Shown: positions 19,921 to 28,695, counted from the first letter of the stretch. The stretch: 64,000 bases of DNA from Mycobacterium gordonae (GCF_001417955.2 NZ_LKTM01000113.1:19222-83221); one strand, 5' to 3'. Program-made: numbers and translations. The notes: a model not told the origin generated them from the letters alone.

Positions 19921-21032
19921 GCGGGTCCTTCCGAATCCGTCGCGCCATACGTCGCGCCAAGGTGGGCAAGCTGCTGGGACGCCGGGCCGAGGGTGAGTTC
20001 GTTGTGCTTGGCCCACAGGAAATAGCGGTGCAGGGGATACGTGGTGTCGATCCCGATGCCGCCATGCACGTGTTGCGCCGTGGCGGCCACCCGGGCGCCT
20101 GCCTCGGCCGCCCAGAATTTGGCGATGCGGGCCGCGCGGTCGGCGGGTCGCCCGTTGGCCAGCAGCCACGCCGCATGCCAGGTGGTCCACCGGATCGCTT
20201 CGACATCGATGAAGGCGTCGGCCATCCGCTGCTGCACGGCCTGAAAGCTGCCTATCGGCCGGCCGAACTGCTCACGCTCGCTGGTATAGCGGGCGGCGAT
20301 ATGCAGCGCCCGGTCGACGACGCCGAGCTGAATGGCGCACAGCGCGATCAGGGCACGGGTGTAGAGCGACTCGATGTCACCGTCAAGCCGGTCTTGCCCG
20401 GAAACCGCTGCACCGTCCAGAAATACGTCGGCATGCGGCTCGCGGCTGGTGGTCGGCACCGGCCGCACCTCGACGCCGTGAGCGTCGGTGGCCACCAGGA
20501 AAATCGCTGCGTCGCCGTCCTCGGTAGTGGCCGGAATCAGCAGGGTGTCGGCCAGTTGCGCGGCGGGGACCAGTTCCTTCGCCCCGTCGAGGCGCCATGT
20601 CGTTCCATCGCGCCGGGCGGTGGTCGCCGGAAACCTCGGATCGGAGCGACCCGGTTCGGCCAGGCCCGCGGTGAGGATGCGGTCGCCGGCCACCACGTCG
20701 GGCAGGTAGCGGCGCTGTTGGTCCGGACTACCGTGGCGGGCAATGGGATCGGCACCCAGCGCCAGAGTGGCGTAGGCCGGCACCGGGGCCACGGCCCATC
20801 CGACCTCGGCCAGCAGCACCCCGAGTTCCAGGAAGCCGCCGCCGTTTCCGCCCACCGATTCCGGCAGCGCGGTGCCGAGCAGGTCGATGGCGCCCAGTTC
20901 CTTCCACAGCGCCTCGTCATAACGGACGCCGGCTTCGAGTTCGGTCAGCCGGTCGGGGGTGGCGCGCCGCTCGAACAACTCGCGGGCCAGCTTGGCGACC
21001 GTCTCCTGCTCTTCGGTGAAGGTGAAGTCCAT
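19917..21032 (-). CDS. acyl-CoA dehydrogenase, FadE28-like subunit
   Basis: The 371-residue protein has the three-domain acyl-CoA dehydrogenase fold: N-terminal helices (MDFTFTEEQETVAKLARELF), middle beta domain (ILTAGLAEPGRSDPRFPATTA...) and C-terminal helices with REQFGRPIGSFQAVQQRMADAF and AAQHVHGGIG. FAD-dependent alpha,beta-desaturation of an acyl-CoA is the expected activity. Mycobacterial steroid side-chain dehydrogenases are often alpha2beta2 heteromers made from adjacent fadE genes. The second fadE in this operon (21972-23174) is the probable partner. Confidence 0.87.
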   Translation of the reverse strand: MDFTFTEEQETVAKLARELFERRATPDRLTELEAGVRYDEALWKELGAIDLLGTALPESVGGNGGGFLELGVLLAEVGWAVAPVPAYATLALGADPIARHGSPDQQRRYLPDVVAGDRILTAGLAEPGRSDPRFPATTARRDGTTWRLDGAKELVPAAQLADTLLIPATTEDGDAAIFLVATDAHGVEVRPVPTTSREPHADVFLDGAAVSGQDRLDGDIESLYTRALIALCAIQLGVVDRALHIAARYTSEREQFGRPIGSFQAVQQRMADAFIDVEAIRWTTWHAAWLLANGRPADRAARIAKFWAAEAGARVAATAQHVHGGIGIDTTYPLHRYFLWAKHNELTLGPASQQLAHLGATYGATDSEGPA

Positions 21033-21034
21033 GG

Positions 21035-21433
21035 CTAGCTACTCGGCCGGAACTGGTGCAGCACCAGATCGTTGTCGAAATTCTGGAAGTAGACCTCGAC
21101 CGGCATTCCGACGGTGACGTCGGCGGGGTCGATGTCGGTCAGGTTGGAGACCAACCGGATGCCTTCCTCGAGTTGCACCAGCGCCACCACGTAGGGGTAG
21201 TCGAAGAACGGGAACCGTGGCTCGTGCGGCATCACGTAGCTGTAGACGGTGCCCCGGCCTGATGACTCGATGGGCTCCCACTCCAGCGAGCGGCAGTGCG
21301 GACACATCGGCCGGGGCGGGTGGCGCAGCGCACCGCAGCCGCTGCAGCGCTGGATCAGGAGCTTGTTGTCCCGCAACCCGTTCCAGAAGAACTCGGTGTC
21401 GGGGCTGATCGTCGGCGGCAGTCGGGTGGCCAT
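21035..21433 (-). CDS. DUF35 OB-fold protein with zinc ribbon, split ChsH2 C-half
   Basis: The 132-residue protein has an N-terminal helix (PDTEFFWNGLRDNKLLIQRC), a C-x2-C-x10-C-x2-C rubredoxin-like zinc ribbon (CSGCGALRHPPRPMCPHC, residues ~30-47) and a C-terminal OB fold (GRGTVYSYVMPH...VGMPVEVYFQ). In igr this domain is the C-terminal half of ChsH2 and docks the Ltp2 aldolase. Here it is a free-standing gene whose ATG shares one base with the stop of the MaoC gene (TGATG). Its probable role is aldolase activation. Confidence 0.85.
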   Translation of the reverse strand: MATRLPPTISPDTEFFWNGLRDNKLLIQRCSGCGALRHPPRPMCPHCRSLEWEPIESSGRGTVYSYVMPHEPRFPFFDYPYVVALVQLEEGIRLVSNLTDIDPADVTVGMPVEVYFQNFDNDLVLHQFRPSS

Positions 21434-21975
21434 CAGTTGGCCGGCCTGAATCGAAGGACCCGGAATCGTTGCCGGCCAAGCACTTCACCGTGCTGATCGG
21501 TATAGGTGGTCAACCAGGTCAGAAAGAAACCGGTGCCCAACGCCGTCGTCTTCTCGTCGGAGACCGATTCGTACACGGCAGTCGAGCTGATCACATCGCC
21601 CAGCTTCGGATAGCGTTCGATCTCGAACTCCGAATTGGTGGCCACCGTGCTGGTGTAGCCGGCCTCGTCCAGGAAAGCCGTTGGATTGGACTTGATTTCG
21701 ACCGGGGCGCCGCCGCGGTCACCGATACCCTCCAGCTTCGGGGAGGGCATGATCCAGGTCTGCAGCATGACCGGCGGCGACACGATGCCACCGAACCTCG
21801 ACGTCGCCGCGAAATCCGGGTCGATGTAGACGGGATTGAAATCAGCGAGCGCATAGGCCCAGTGCCGGATCATCGGCTGATTGACCGGATCGGGCGCCAG
21901 CTGGGGCTTTCCGGTTCCGCCGGTGGGCTGGCCGACCAGTGCCCGCACCTTGGCTTGCAGCTCAGCGTCTGTCAC
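21433..21975 (-). CDS. MaoC/FAS1-type dehydratase-like protein, split ChsH2 N-half
   Basis: The 180-residue hot-dog protein carries ADFNPVYID where an active hydratase would have D-x-N-P-x-H. The catalytic histidine position is tyrosine, so it is probably a structural or substrate-binding subunit, as the ChsH2 MaoC domain is. Combined with the 132-residue DUF35 product it gives 312 residues, close to the single fused ChsH2 (about 311) I recall. It overlaps the preceding fadE by 4 bases (ATGA). Confidence 0.8.
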   Translation of the reverse strand: MTDAELQAKVRALVGQPTGGTGKPQLAPDPVNQPMIRHWAYALADFNPVYIDPDFAATSRFGGIVSPPVMLQTWIMPSPKLEGIGDRGGAPVEIKSNPTAFLDEAGYTSTVATNSEFEIERYPKLGDVISSTAVYESVSDEKTTALGTGFFLTWLTTYTDQHGEVLGRQRFRVLRFRPAN

Positions 21976-23174
21976 TGAGATCCTCCTGATTTCTCGGTTG
22001 CTCGAAGATCACGCGGTGCCCGTGGCATGCCCAGGCCGGCCATGGCGATGATGTCACGCTGAATCTCGTTGGCGCCGCCCCCGAAGGTGTTGATGACGGC
22101 CTGCCGATAGGCGGATTCCAGCGCGCCTCGCAGCGGCGCCTGCGCCCCGCGCCGTATCCCGTTGCCGTCCAACACTTCCAGCAGCTGCCGGGCTACTTGC
22201 TGGGTGAGTTCGGTGCCGAACACCTTGGCCGCCGACGCTTCACCCATGTTGAGGATGCCCTTGGTCATCGCGGCGTTCACTCGCAGGTTGACCAGTTTGT
22301 AGGCGGCGACCTGTGCTTCGACCCGGGCCAGAGCCTGCTGCACCCAGGGCTGGTCGATCACCCTGGCGCCGTCGAGTTCGGTGTCGGTGGCCCACCGTAG
22401 GGTCCTTTCGAACAGCGGCTCGAGCGCGCCGAGGTTGCCCAGCGCGGCGCGTTCGAAGTTCAGCTGGGTGGTGATCAGCTGCCACCCCTGGTTCTCTTCG
22501 CCGACCAGCGCGCTCACCGGTACCCGGACGTTGTCGTAGAACGTGTAAAAGGTGGAGATGCCGGGCATGGTGTGCAGGGGTTGCCAGGAGAAACCGGGCG
22601 AGGAGGTGGGCACGATGAGGATCGAAATACCTTTGTGCTTCTTGGCATTCGGATCGGTGCGGACCGCCAGCCAGATGTAGTCGGCATAGGCGGCGCCGCT
22701 GGTGAACATCTTCTGGCCGTTGATCACGTACTCGTCACCGTCACGGACCGCGGTGGTGCGCACCGACGCCAGATCACTGCCCGCCCCGGGTTCGGAGTAA
22801 CCGATGGCGAACTCGACGCTGCCGTCGAGGATGGCCGGCAGAAACCGTCGCTTCTGTTCCTCGGTGCCTTGCTGCATCAGCGTCGGGCCCACCGTATTGA
22901 GCGTCACCAACGGGATCGGTGCGCCCACCCGGCGGGCCTCCTCGGAGAAGATGAATTGCTCGATCGCCGAGAAGCCGCGTCCGCCATACTCTTCAGGCCA
23001 CCCGACGCCGAGCAGATCGGCCTGCGCCAGCGCGCGCACGGTGTCGCGCACCGCGGGACCGCCTTCGATGTTGTCGCCGATCGCCGCTATGCGCTCAGGC
23101 GTCATCACCCGCTCCAGCGTCGCGCGCATCTCGGCGCGCAACTGCTCCTGCTCGGGTGTGTACTCGAGGTGCAC
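21972..23174 (-). CDS. acyl-CoA dehydrogenase, FadE29-like subunit
   Basis: The 400-residue acyl-CoA dehydrogenase has the flavin-facing YSEPGAGSDLASVRTTA segment, the substrate-domain FTSGAAYADYIWLAVRTD, and a C-terminal FGGGANEIQRDIIAMAGLG motif typical of this subfamily. The start is GTG 23174, 4 bases after the P450 stop. It probably forms a heteromer with the 371-residue dehydrogenase in the same operon and desaturates a sterol-like or branched acyl-CoA side chain. Confidence 0.87.
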   Translation of the reverse strand: MHLEYTPEQEQLRAEMRATLERVMTPERIAAIGDNIEGGPAVRDTVRALAQADLLGVGWPEEYGGRGFSAIEQFIFSEEARRVGAPIPLVTLNTVGPTLMQQGTEEQKRRFLPAILDGSVEFAIGYSEPGAGSDLASVRTTAVRDGDEYVINGQKMFTSGAAYADYIWLAVRTDPNAKKHKGISILIVPTSSPGFSWQPLHTMPGISTFYTFYDNVRVPVSALVGEENQGWQLITTQLNFERAALGNLGALEPLFERTLRWATDTELDGARVIDQPWVQQALARVEAQVAAYKLVNLRVNAAMTKGILNMGEASAAKVFGTELTQQVARQLLEVLDGNGIRRGAQAPLRGALESAYRQAVINTFGGGANEIQRDIIAMAGLGMPRAPRDLRATEKSGGSQ

Positions 23175-23178
23175 CGGC

Positions 23179-24354
23179 TCAGACCCCCAGCCGCACGGGC
23201 ATCCGCTTGACCCCCGGCACCATGGTGGCTTTCATGCGGTCGACGTCGCCGACCAGTTCGAGCCGGGGATAGCGACGCAACAACTCCTCGAAGAACACGG
23301 TGGCTTCCAGCCGTGCCAATTGCGCTCCGATGCACGAGTGTTCGCCGCACCCGAACGCGATGTGCGGGTTGGGGTGACGCGTCACCTTGAACTCTTCGGA
23401 GTCGGCGCCGAACACATCCTCGTCCCGGTTGGCCGACCCGTACAGCATGGTGACCACCTGACCCGCGCGGATCAGCCGGCCACGAATCTCGGTATCGGTC
23501 GTCGCCACCCGCGACATGCTGACCACCGGGCTGGTCCACCGCAGCATCTCCTCGACGGCGCCGGGGATCAGCGTCGGGTCCTCGATCAGCAACCGGCATT
23601 GGTCGGGGTGCTCGATCAATGCGAGGGTGCCCAGGGCGATCAGGTTGCGGGTGGTCTCGTTTCCGGCGACGAGTAGCAGGAACGAGAAATTCAGCAGGTC
23701 CTCGTCGGTGAGCCGGTGTTCGTCGATCTCGGCTTCGGCCAGTACCGACAGCAGGTCATTACGCGGTTCGACACGGCGTGCGGCGATGAGCTTCTGAAAG
23801 TATTCGAACAGCTGACCGATCGCCACGAATGCGTCGAGTTCGATCTCGGGATCGGCCGTGCCGGTGGCGGCGTCCGACCAGGCGCGGAACTGCTCCCAGT
23901 CCTGTGCCGGAGCGCCGATCAGCTCGGCGATCATCCTGGTGGGCAACGGAGCCGCGATCTCCTCGGCGAATTCGTGCACGGAGCCGGGTTCCACCTGATC
24001 GAGGATGCCGCGCACGATTTCGCGGATCTTCGGTTCGAGCACCGCCACACGCCGCCTGGTGAAGCCCGAGTTGATCAGCTTGCGCATCTGCCGGTGCCGC
24101 GGCGGATCGGTGAAGATGAGGTTGCCCTCCTGAACCGGGTTGAGCACGTTCGGATCCGGTATCGAGATGCCTTTGGTCGAGGTGAAGAGCGCCGGGTTGC
24201 TCGAGACGTAGCGGATGTCCTCGTACTTCAACAGGGCCCAGAATTCGGTCACGTCGTTCCAGTGCACCGGGGAGGTCGCGCGCAGCTCCCGGTACGCCGG
24301 GTAGGGGTCACCGGCATAGAAATCGGGGGAGTGCAGCGGAGCATCGGTGAGCAC
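23179..24354 (-). CDS. cytochrome P450
   Basis: The ~391-residue soluble P450 has the I-helix oxygen-activation motif A-G-N-E-T-T (LLLVAGNETTRNL), the K-helix E-x-x-R (EEMLRW), and the heme loop F-G-C-G-E-H-S-C-I-G with its cysteine ligand. GTG 24354 is preferred over ATG 24387 because AGGGAGG precedes it at correct spacing. It is first in the igr-like operon, where CYP125 or CYP142 stands near the steroid genes of M. tuberculosis. It may hydroxylate a terminal methyl of the substrate. I cannot assign a CYP family number. Confidence 0.92.
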   Translation of the reverse strand: MLTDAPLHSPDFYAGDPYPAYRELRATSPVHWNDVTEFWALLKYEDIRYVSSNPALFTSTKGISIPDPNVLNPVQEGNLIFTDPPRHRQMRKLINSGFTRRRVAVLEPKIREIVRGILDQVEPGSVHEFAEEIAAPLPTRMIAELIGAPAQDWEQFRAWSDAATGTADPEIELDAFVAIGQLFEYFQKLIAARRVEPRNDLLSVLAEAEIDEHRLTDEDLLNFSFLLLVAGNETTRNLIALGTLALIEHPDQCRLLIEDPTLIPGAVEEMLRWTSPVVSMSRVATTDTEIRGRLIRAGQVVTMLYGSANRDEDVFGADSEEFKVTRHPNPHIAFGCGEHSCIGAQLARLEATVFFEELLRRYPRLELVGDVDRMKATMVPGVKRMPVRLGV

Positions 24355-24450
24355 GGCGAGCCTCCCTGCGATCCGACACATCGACATGAAGTGTCCTGTG
24401 GATCGTGTCTACTCTGAGGCGCGCACCGATGTCAACATACGGGCAACACA

Positions 24451-24471
24451 TTGAAATGGAGCGCAATTCAA
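24451..24471. promoter_or_regulatory. TTGAA-N11-TTCAA inverted repeat, candidate operator
   Basis: TTGAA (24451-24455) and TTCAA (24467-24471) form an inverted repeat in the 197-bp divergent gap between the P450 and aldehyde dehydrogenase genes. It is a possible site for the operon's TetR protein. The rest of the gap shows no other clear site. The arms are short, so this is tentative. Confidence 0.3.
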
Positions 24472-24551
24472 CGCGGGGCTATGATTGACCCCGAGTCTCG
24501 GCGGGTGTACACCAGGTTGGTAGATGACCGACTTTTAGGGTGAGGAAGCAG

Positions 24552-26018
24552 ATGGCCGAACTACCGCCCACCGGACTGATCGACACCTATCAGCTCTACA
24601 TCGACGGCCGTTGGGTGGAGCCAGAAAACGGCCGCTACGACGACATCTCGCCGTCCACCGAGCAGGTCATCGCCACCGCGCCGGACGCGAGCGTCGGCCA
24701 GGTCAGTGCCGCGGTCGATGCCGCGCGCCGGGCATTCGACGAAGGGCCGTGGGCCACCATGAGTGCGGAGGAGCGCGGAAACTGCCTGAGCCAGCTCGGC
24801 GACGCACTGCTGAAGTACGCGGACGACTTCTTCGCGCTGTCCCAGGTGGAGTGGGGCTGCACCGCCAACGAGCGGATGATGCAGATCGACGGCGGGGCGT
24901 TCATGTCCATGCACTCCGCGCAACTTGCCACGCAACTGGCCGACGAGACGGTCACCGGGATCGGTGCCGGAAAGACGGTGCTGCGTCACGTCCCGCTGGG
25001 CGTCGTATCGGTCCTGACGCCGTGGAACTTCCCGCACCTGCTCAATGTCATGAAGCTCAATCACGCGCTGACCGCGGGCAACACCGTCGTCCTCAAGCCG
25101 TCCCCGCTGACACCGCTGGCCGGGTTGGCCCTCGCCCGAATCATCGACGAGCACACCGACTTTCCGCCCGGCGTGATCAATGTCGTCACCCCGTCGGGCA
25201 TCGAGGCGGCCCAACTGCTCACCACCGATCCGCGGATCGACATGGTCAGCTTCACCGGCAGTACCGTTGTCGGCCGCCAGGTCATGTCCGCGGCGGGAGA
25301 CTCGCTGAAGCGGCTGCTGCTGGAGCTCGGTGGCAAGTCCGCCTGCATCATCCTCGACGACGCCGAGGTCACCGACGATATGTTGCAGCAGATGCTGTTC
25401 GACTGTTGCTCACTGCATTCCGGGCAGGCCTGCATTCTGCAGAGCAGGCTCTTGGTACCCGATTCGCTGCACGACGACGTCGTGGAACGACTGGTCACAT
25501 TGGCGCGGGCGGTGAATGTCGGCGACCCGACCGACCTCGACGTGCAGATGGGTCCGTTGATCAGCGACGCGCAGCGCGGCCGGGTCGAAGCGCACGTCGC
25601 CGGGGCGTTAGGCGAGGGCGCCAGCCTGGCCACCGGCGGCGGCCGCCCGGCCGGCCTGGACACCGGCTTCTACTTCGAGCCGACGATCCTGACCGGCGTC
25701 GAGCCTGACTTCGCGATCGCGCAGGAAGAAGTCTTCGGGCCGGTGCTGAGCGTGCTGCGGTACCGCGACGAGGACGACGCGGTCGCGATCGCCAACAACT
25801 CCAGTTACGGCCTGTCCGGCTCGGTGTGGGGTGGCGACGTGGATCGCGCGGTGGGCGTCGCCCGCCGCATCCGGACCGGGCAGGTCGCGGTCAACGGGTG
25901 CGGGCCCGGCGCCGCGCCCTTCGGTGGTTTCAAGCTCAGCGGTCTGGGTCGCGAGGGCGGCGGCATCGGCGGGGTTTACCAGTACATGGAGCAAATGGCG
26001 ATCGGGGTTCCCGCGTGA
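24552..26018 (+). CDS. aldehyde dehydrogenase (NAD(P)-dependent)
   Basis: The 488-residue ALDH has an intact glutamate base (LLLELGGKSACIIL) and catalytic cysteine (HSGQACILQSRL), plus VLTPWNFPH and the C-terminal PFGGFKLSGLGREGG. ATG 24552 follows GAGGAAG. It is divergent from the P450 operon, so it may oxidise the aldehyde produced by P450 hydroxylation of a side chain to the acid, which the next gene could convert to a CoA thioester. That pathway role is inferred from position. Its stop overlaps the CoA-transferase start (GTGA). Confidence 0.88.
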   Translation: MAELPPTGLIDTYQLYIDGRWVEPENGRYDDISPSTEQVIATAPDASVGQVSAAVDAARRAFDEGPWATMSAEERGNCLSQLGDALLKYADDFFALSQVEWGCTANERMMQIDGGAFMSMHSAQLATQLADETVTGIGAGKTVLRHVPLGVVSVLTPWNFPHLLNVMKLNHALTAGNTVVLKPSPLTPLAGLALARIIDEHTDFPPGVINVVTPSGIEAAQLLTTDPRIDMVSFTGSTVVGRQVMSAAGDSLKRLLLELGGKSACIILDDAEVTDDMLQQMLFDCCSLHSGQACILQSRLLVPDSLHDDVVERLVTLARAVNVGDPTDLDVQMGPLISDAQRGRVEAHVAGALGEGASLATGGGRPAGLDTGFYFEPTILTGVEPDFAIAQEEVFGPVLSVLRYRDEDDAVAIANNSSYGLSGSVWGGDVDRAVGVARRIRTGQVAVNGCGPGAAPFGGFKLSGLGREGGGIGGVYQYMEQMAIGVPA

Positions 26019-28270
26019 GTGGACCCCTCACGGGGCTCCATGTCGTCGAAATCGCCACTCAGATCTCCGGGCCTTACGCCGCAAAGCTTTTCGTCGATCT
26101 GGGCGCTGAGGTCATCAAAATCGAAGCGCCCGAGGGCGATCCGTTGCGGCGCTGGGGGCCCTTCCCCGTCGGCGTAACCGGGGAACAGGGCGGGTTGTTC
26201 GAGTACCTCAACGCCGGCAAGTGCGGCGCCACACTCGATCTCGGGACACCGGCCGGGCAGGAGGCCGCCCGCGAGCTGATCGCCGGCGCGCATGTCCTGA
26301 TCGAGAACCTACCCCCCGGCACGCTTGCGGCGTCGGGGCTGGTGCCCGCGTCGTCGAACCTGGTCCAGGTCAGCATTTCTCACTTCGGACAGACCGGCCC
26401 GTGGCGGGACCGGTCCGCCACCCCGCTGACCATGCAGGCGGTGTCTGGCTGGATCAGTGCGCGCGACCCGCGGCGCGCGCCGGTGCAGGCCGGCGCACGG
26501 ATATCGGAGTACATCGCGGGCGCCTACGCCGCGCTGGGCGCGTTGACGGCGCTGCGGCTCGGCGGTCCCGGCCGCGTGGTCGACGTGTCCGAGTTCGAGT
26601 CGCTGCTGTCCACGCTGCCATACCCGATGTTGATGGCCGAGCGGATGCGCAGTCTGGGGCTGCCGCCGAATGTGCGGTCCGCGCCGATGCTGGGCGTGGT
26701 GGCCGCGGCCGACGGCTGGGTGGGAATCAACTGTCTGACCGGGCAACACTGGCTCGACGTGTGCGCGATGCTCGGGCTGACCGAGTACGCCGAACACCAG
26801 ATCGCGATCATGCTCGGCGGTCCCGAACGCGCGGCGTTCTTCGCCGAGGCGGAGCCGCTGCTGGCAGAGCGCACCGTCGCCGAGACCGTCGAGCTGTGTC
26901 AAGCCATGCGCATCCCGGCCGCACCGGTCAACGACGGCGCCACCGTGCTGGACTGCCCGCAGTACGCCAAGCGGGGCTTCTTCCTCGAGACCGCCGGTTT
27001 CCGCCGACCCGGCGCGCCGTTCCGGATGTCGAAGACCCCGGTCGGGCCGTCCCGTCCGGCGCCCCGGCCCGGTGCAAGGGCCGCATGGTCCGGTCGCGCC
27101 GAGTCTTTCTCGCCGGCACCGGATTTGATGCCCTTCGCCGGGCTGCGGGTGCTGGACCTGAGCACCTTCTGGGCCGGTGCCTATCTCACCTGCTACCTGG
27201 GCGCCTTCGGCGCCGACGTCGTCAAGGTCGAGTCGATCCAGCGACCCGACGGGCACCGCTATTCGGGCGCCTATCCCTTCGAAGGCGAGGACTGGTACGA
27301 GCGCAGCGCCCTGTGGCAGGCCACCAACCTCAACAAGAGGGACATCACCCTGGACCTGACGTCGCAGCGGGGACGTGAGATCGCCCGCCGCCTGGCCGCC
27401 GACGCCGACATCGTCGTGGAGAACTTCTCCCCGCGCGTGGTGGAACAGTTCGGTCTGGACTACGCGTCGCTGATCGCGATAAAGCCGGACGTGATCGCGG
27501 TCCGCATGCCGGGCTTCGGGCTGGAAGGCCCGTGGCGCGACTACGTCGGGTGGGCGCTGAACATCGAACAGACGTCCGGGATGACCGCCGCCACCGGCTA
27601 TCCCGACGGGCCGCCGTGCAATCTGCAGGGGCCGGCCGATCCCGTCGTCGGTGTGCACGCCGCGGTGGCGCTGCTGGCAGCCCTGGAGCACCGGCGCCGG
27701 ACCGGCGAGGGCCAATTGATCGAGATCGCCCAGATCGAGGTCGCCGCGTGCGTCACCGCCGAACCGGTTATCGAGTACTCGATGACCGGCGCGGTCCGGC
27801 CTCGTGCGGGCAACCGGATGAGGGGCTACCTGCAGGGTGTGTACCCGACGGTCGACGAGGACGTGTGGGTCGCGGTGTCGGTACCCGATGAGGGGGTGCT
27901 CGATCACGACATGTTCGACGAGCTGGTCGGGAGTTGGACCGGCACCCAGACGGCCGATAAAGTCGTTGAAACGCTTCGCGCGCAAGGAATCCCGGCCGAG
28001 CGGCTGGCCACCGGCGATCGGATGTACGACTTCGCGCAACTCGACGCCCGGCGGTTCTACGAAGAGTTCAACCATCCGGTCACCGGGCCGCGGCGATATC
28101 CCGGCTGGCCGTTTCGCATAGTGCCGGGACCGGCCGGCCACCACCGCACGGGCGCGGCGACATTGGGCCGGCACAACGACGAGATCCTGCGCGGCCTGGG
28201 CCTGTCCGACGACGACCTGGCCGCCCTGCGGGAGCAACGGGTGATCGGGGAGCGGGTGCTCGGCGGCTGA
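26015..28270 (+). CDS. double-domain CaiB/BaiF type III CoA-transferase
   Basis: The 751-residue protein consists of two consecutive family III CoA-transferase domains, residues 1-~360 (GLHVVEIATQISGPYAAKLFVDLGAEVIKIE) and ~375-751 (GLRVLDLSTFWAGAYLTCYLGAFGADVVKVE). The linker between them is Pro/Ala/Arg-rich (RPAPRPGARAAWSG). Most members are single domains that form interlocked dimers, so this looks like a covalently joined pair. It would transfer CoA between carboxylic acids. GTG 26015 overlaps the ALDH stop. It is likely the activating step for an acid in the divergent igr-like pathway. Confidence 0.87.
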   Translation: MSGPLTGLHVVEIATQISGPYAAKLFVDLGAEVIKIEAPEGDPLRRWGPFPVGVTGEQGGLFEYLNAGKCGATLDLGTPAGQEAARELIAGAHVLIENLPPGTLAASGLVPASSNLVQVSISHFGQTGPWRDRSATPLTMQAVSGWISARDPRRAPVQAGARISEYIAGAYAALGALTALRLGGPGRVVDVSEFESLLSTLPYPMLMAERMRSLGLPPNVRSAPMLGVVAAADGWVGINCLTGQHWLDVCAMLGLTEYAEHQIAIMLGGPERAAFFAEAEPLLAERTVAETVELCQAMRIPAAPVNDGATVLDCPQYAKRGFFLETAGFRRPGAPFRMSKTPVGPSRPAPRPGARAAWSGRAESFSPAPDLMPFAGLRVLDLSTFWAGAYLTCYLGAFGADVVKVESIQRPDGHRYSGAYPFEGEDWYERSALWQATNLNKRDITLDLTSQRGREIARRLAADADIVVENFSPRVVEQFGLDYASLIAIKPDVIAVRMPGFGLEGPWRDYVGWALNIEQTSGMTAATGYPDGPPCNLQGPADPVVGVHAAVALLAALEHRRRTGEGQLIEIAQIEVAACVTAEPVIEYSMTGAVRPRAGNRMRGYLQGVYPTVDEDVWVAVSVPDEGVLDHDMFDELVGSWTGTQTADKVVETLRAQGIPAERLATGDRMYDFAQLDARRFYEEFNHPVTGPRRYPGWPFRIVPGPAGHHRTGAATLGRHNDEILRGLGLSDDDLAALREQRVIGERVLGG

Positions 28271-28278
28271 CGTTCCAG

Positions 28279-28340
28279 CGCCGAGCGTGAAGCTGGCTGC
28301 ACAGTCGGCGGCGAGGGTGAAGCCAGCCGCACGCTCGGCG
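28279..28340. repeat. GAGCGTGAAGCTGGCTG palindrome, related to the 17564 repeat
   Basis: The left arm CGCCGAGCGTGAAGCTGGCT pairs with the right arm AGCCAGCCGCACGCTCGGCG, with an internal GCTGCACAGTCGGCG segment that also recurs near 17647. It fills the 100-bp gap between the CoA-transferase and the small hypothetical gene and could act as a terminator. Confidence 0.6.
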
Positions 28341-28370
28341 TGCGGGTTGGGCGCGATCTAACGTGACGGA

Positions 28371-28580
28371 GTGACGTGGAAGAGATGCGAGGGTAAGGCC
28401 ATTGCGGACAGTGCCCTCGGCGAAGACGCGCGGGACGCGCAGCTGGAGGACTACATCCGCATGCAGAACCCGCAGCTGACCGACATCCGACTGGCGGGTG
28501 CCACGCCGTTGGAGGAGTCGGATTCCAGCGTGCAGCCGCCCCGGCGGTGGTATCGCGTCGTCTACCTGGCCAACGACTGA
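28371..28580 (+). CDS. hypothetical protein, 69 aa
   Basis: The short ORF from GTG 28371 encodes an acidic to amphipathic protein (AIADSALGEDARDAQLEDYIRMQNPQLTDIRLAG... ending PPRRWYRVVYLAND). There are no membrane segments or cysteine pairs. Composition and codon use are like its neighbours, which supports coding. I do not recognise a family. Confidence 0.55.
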   Translation: MTWKRCEGKAIADSALGEDARDAQLEDYIRMQNPQLTDIRLAGATPLEESDSSVQPPRRWYRVVYLAND

Positions 28581-28695
28581 CGAGGCTCTGAACTGCGCCG
28601 ATCCGTAATCTGATGCAAAAGTGTATCGGATATCACGTTCCGAAACGGGGCGAAAGGGGTGCATCGCGACCCGTCCGCATGACAAGCTGCACGGC

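Noticed and set aside
21433..21435. A frameshift breaking a single chsH2 gene into MaoC and DUF35 parts
   Set aside because: Both parts have clean domain boundaries, and the second has its own ATG that overlaps the stop by one base (TGATG), like other junctions in this operon. A real gene split is more likely, although raw reads should confirm it.
26309..28237. Minus-strand ORF of 642 codons opposite the CoA-transferase
   Set aside because: The sense frame carries two clear CaiB/BaiF domains. The antisense frame is Arg/His/Gln/Gly-rich with no motifs.
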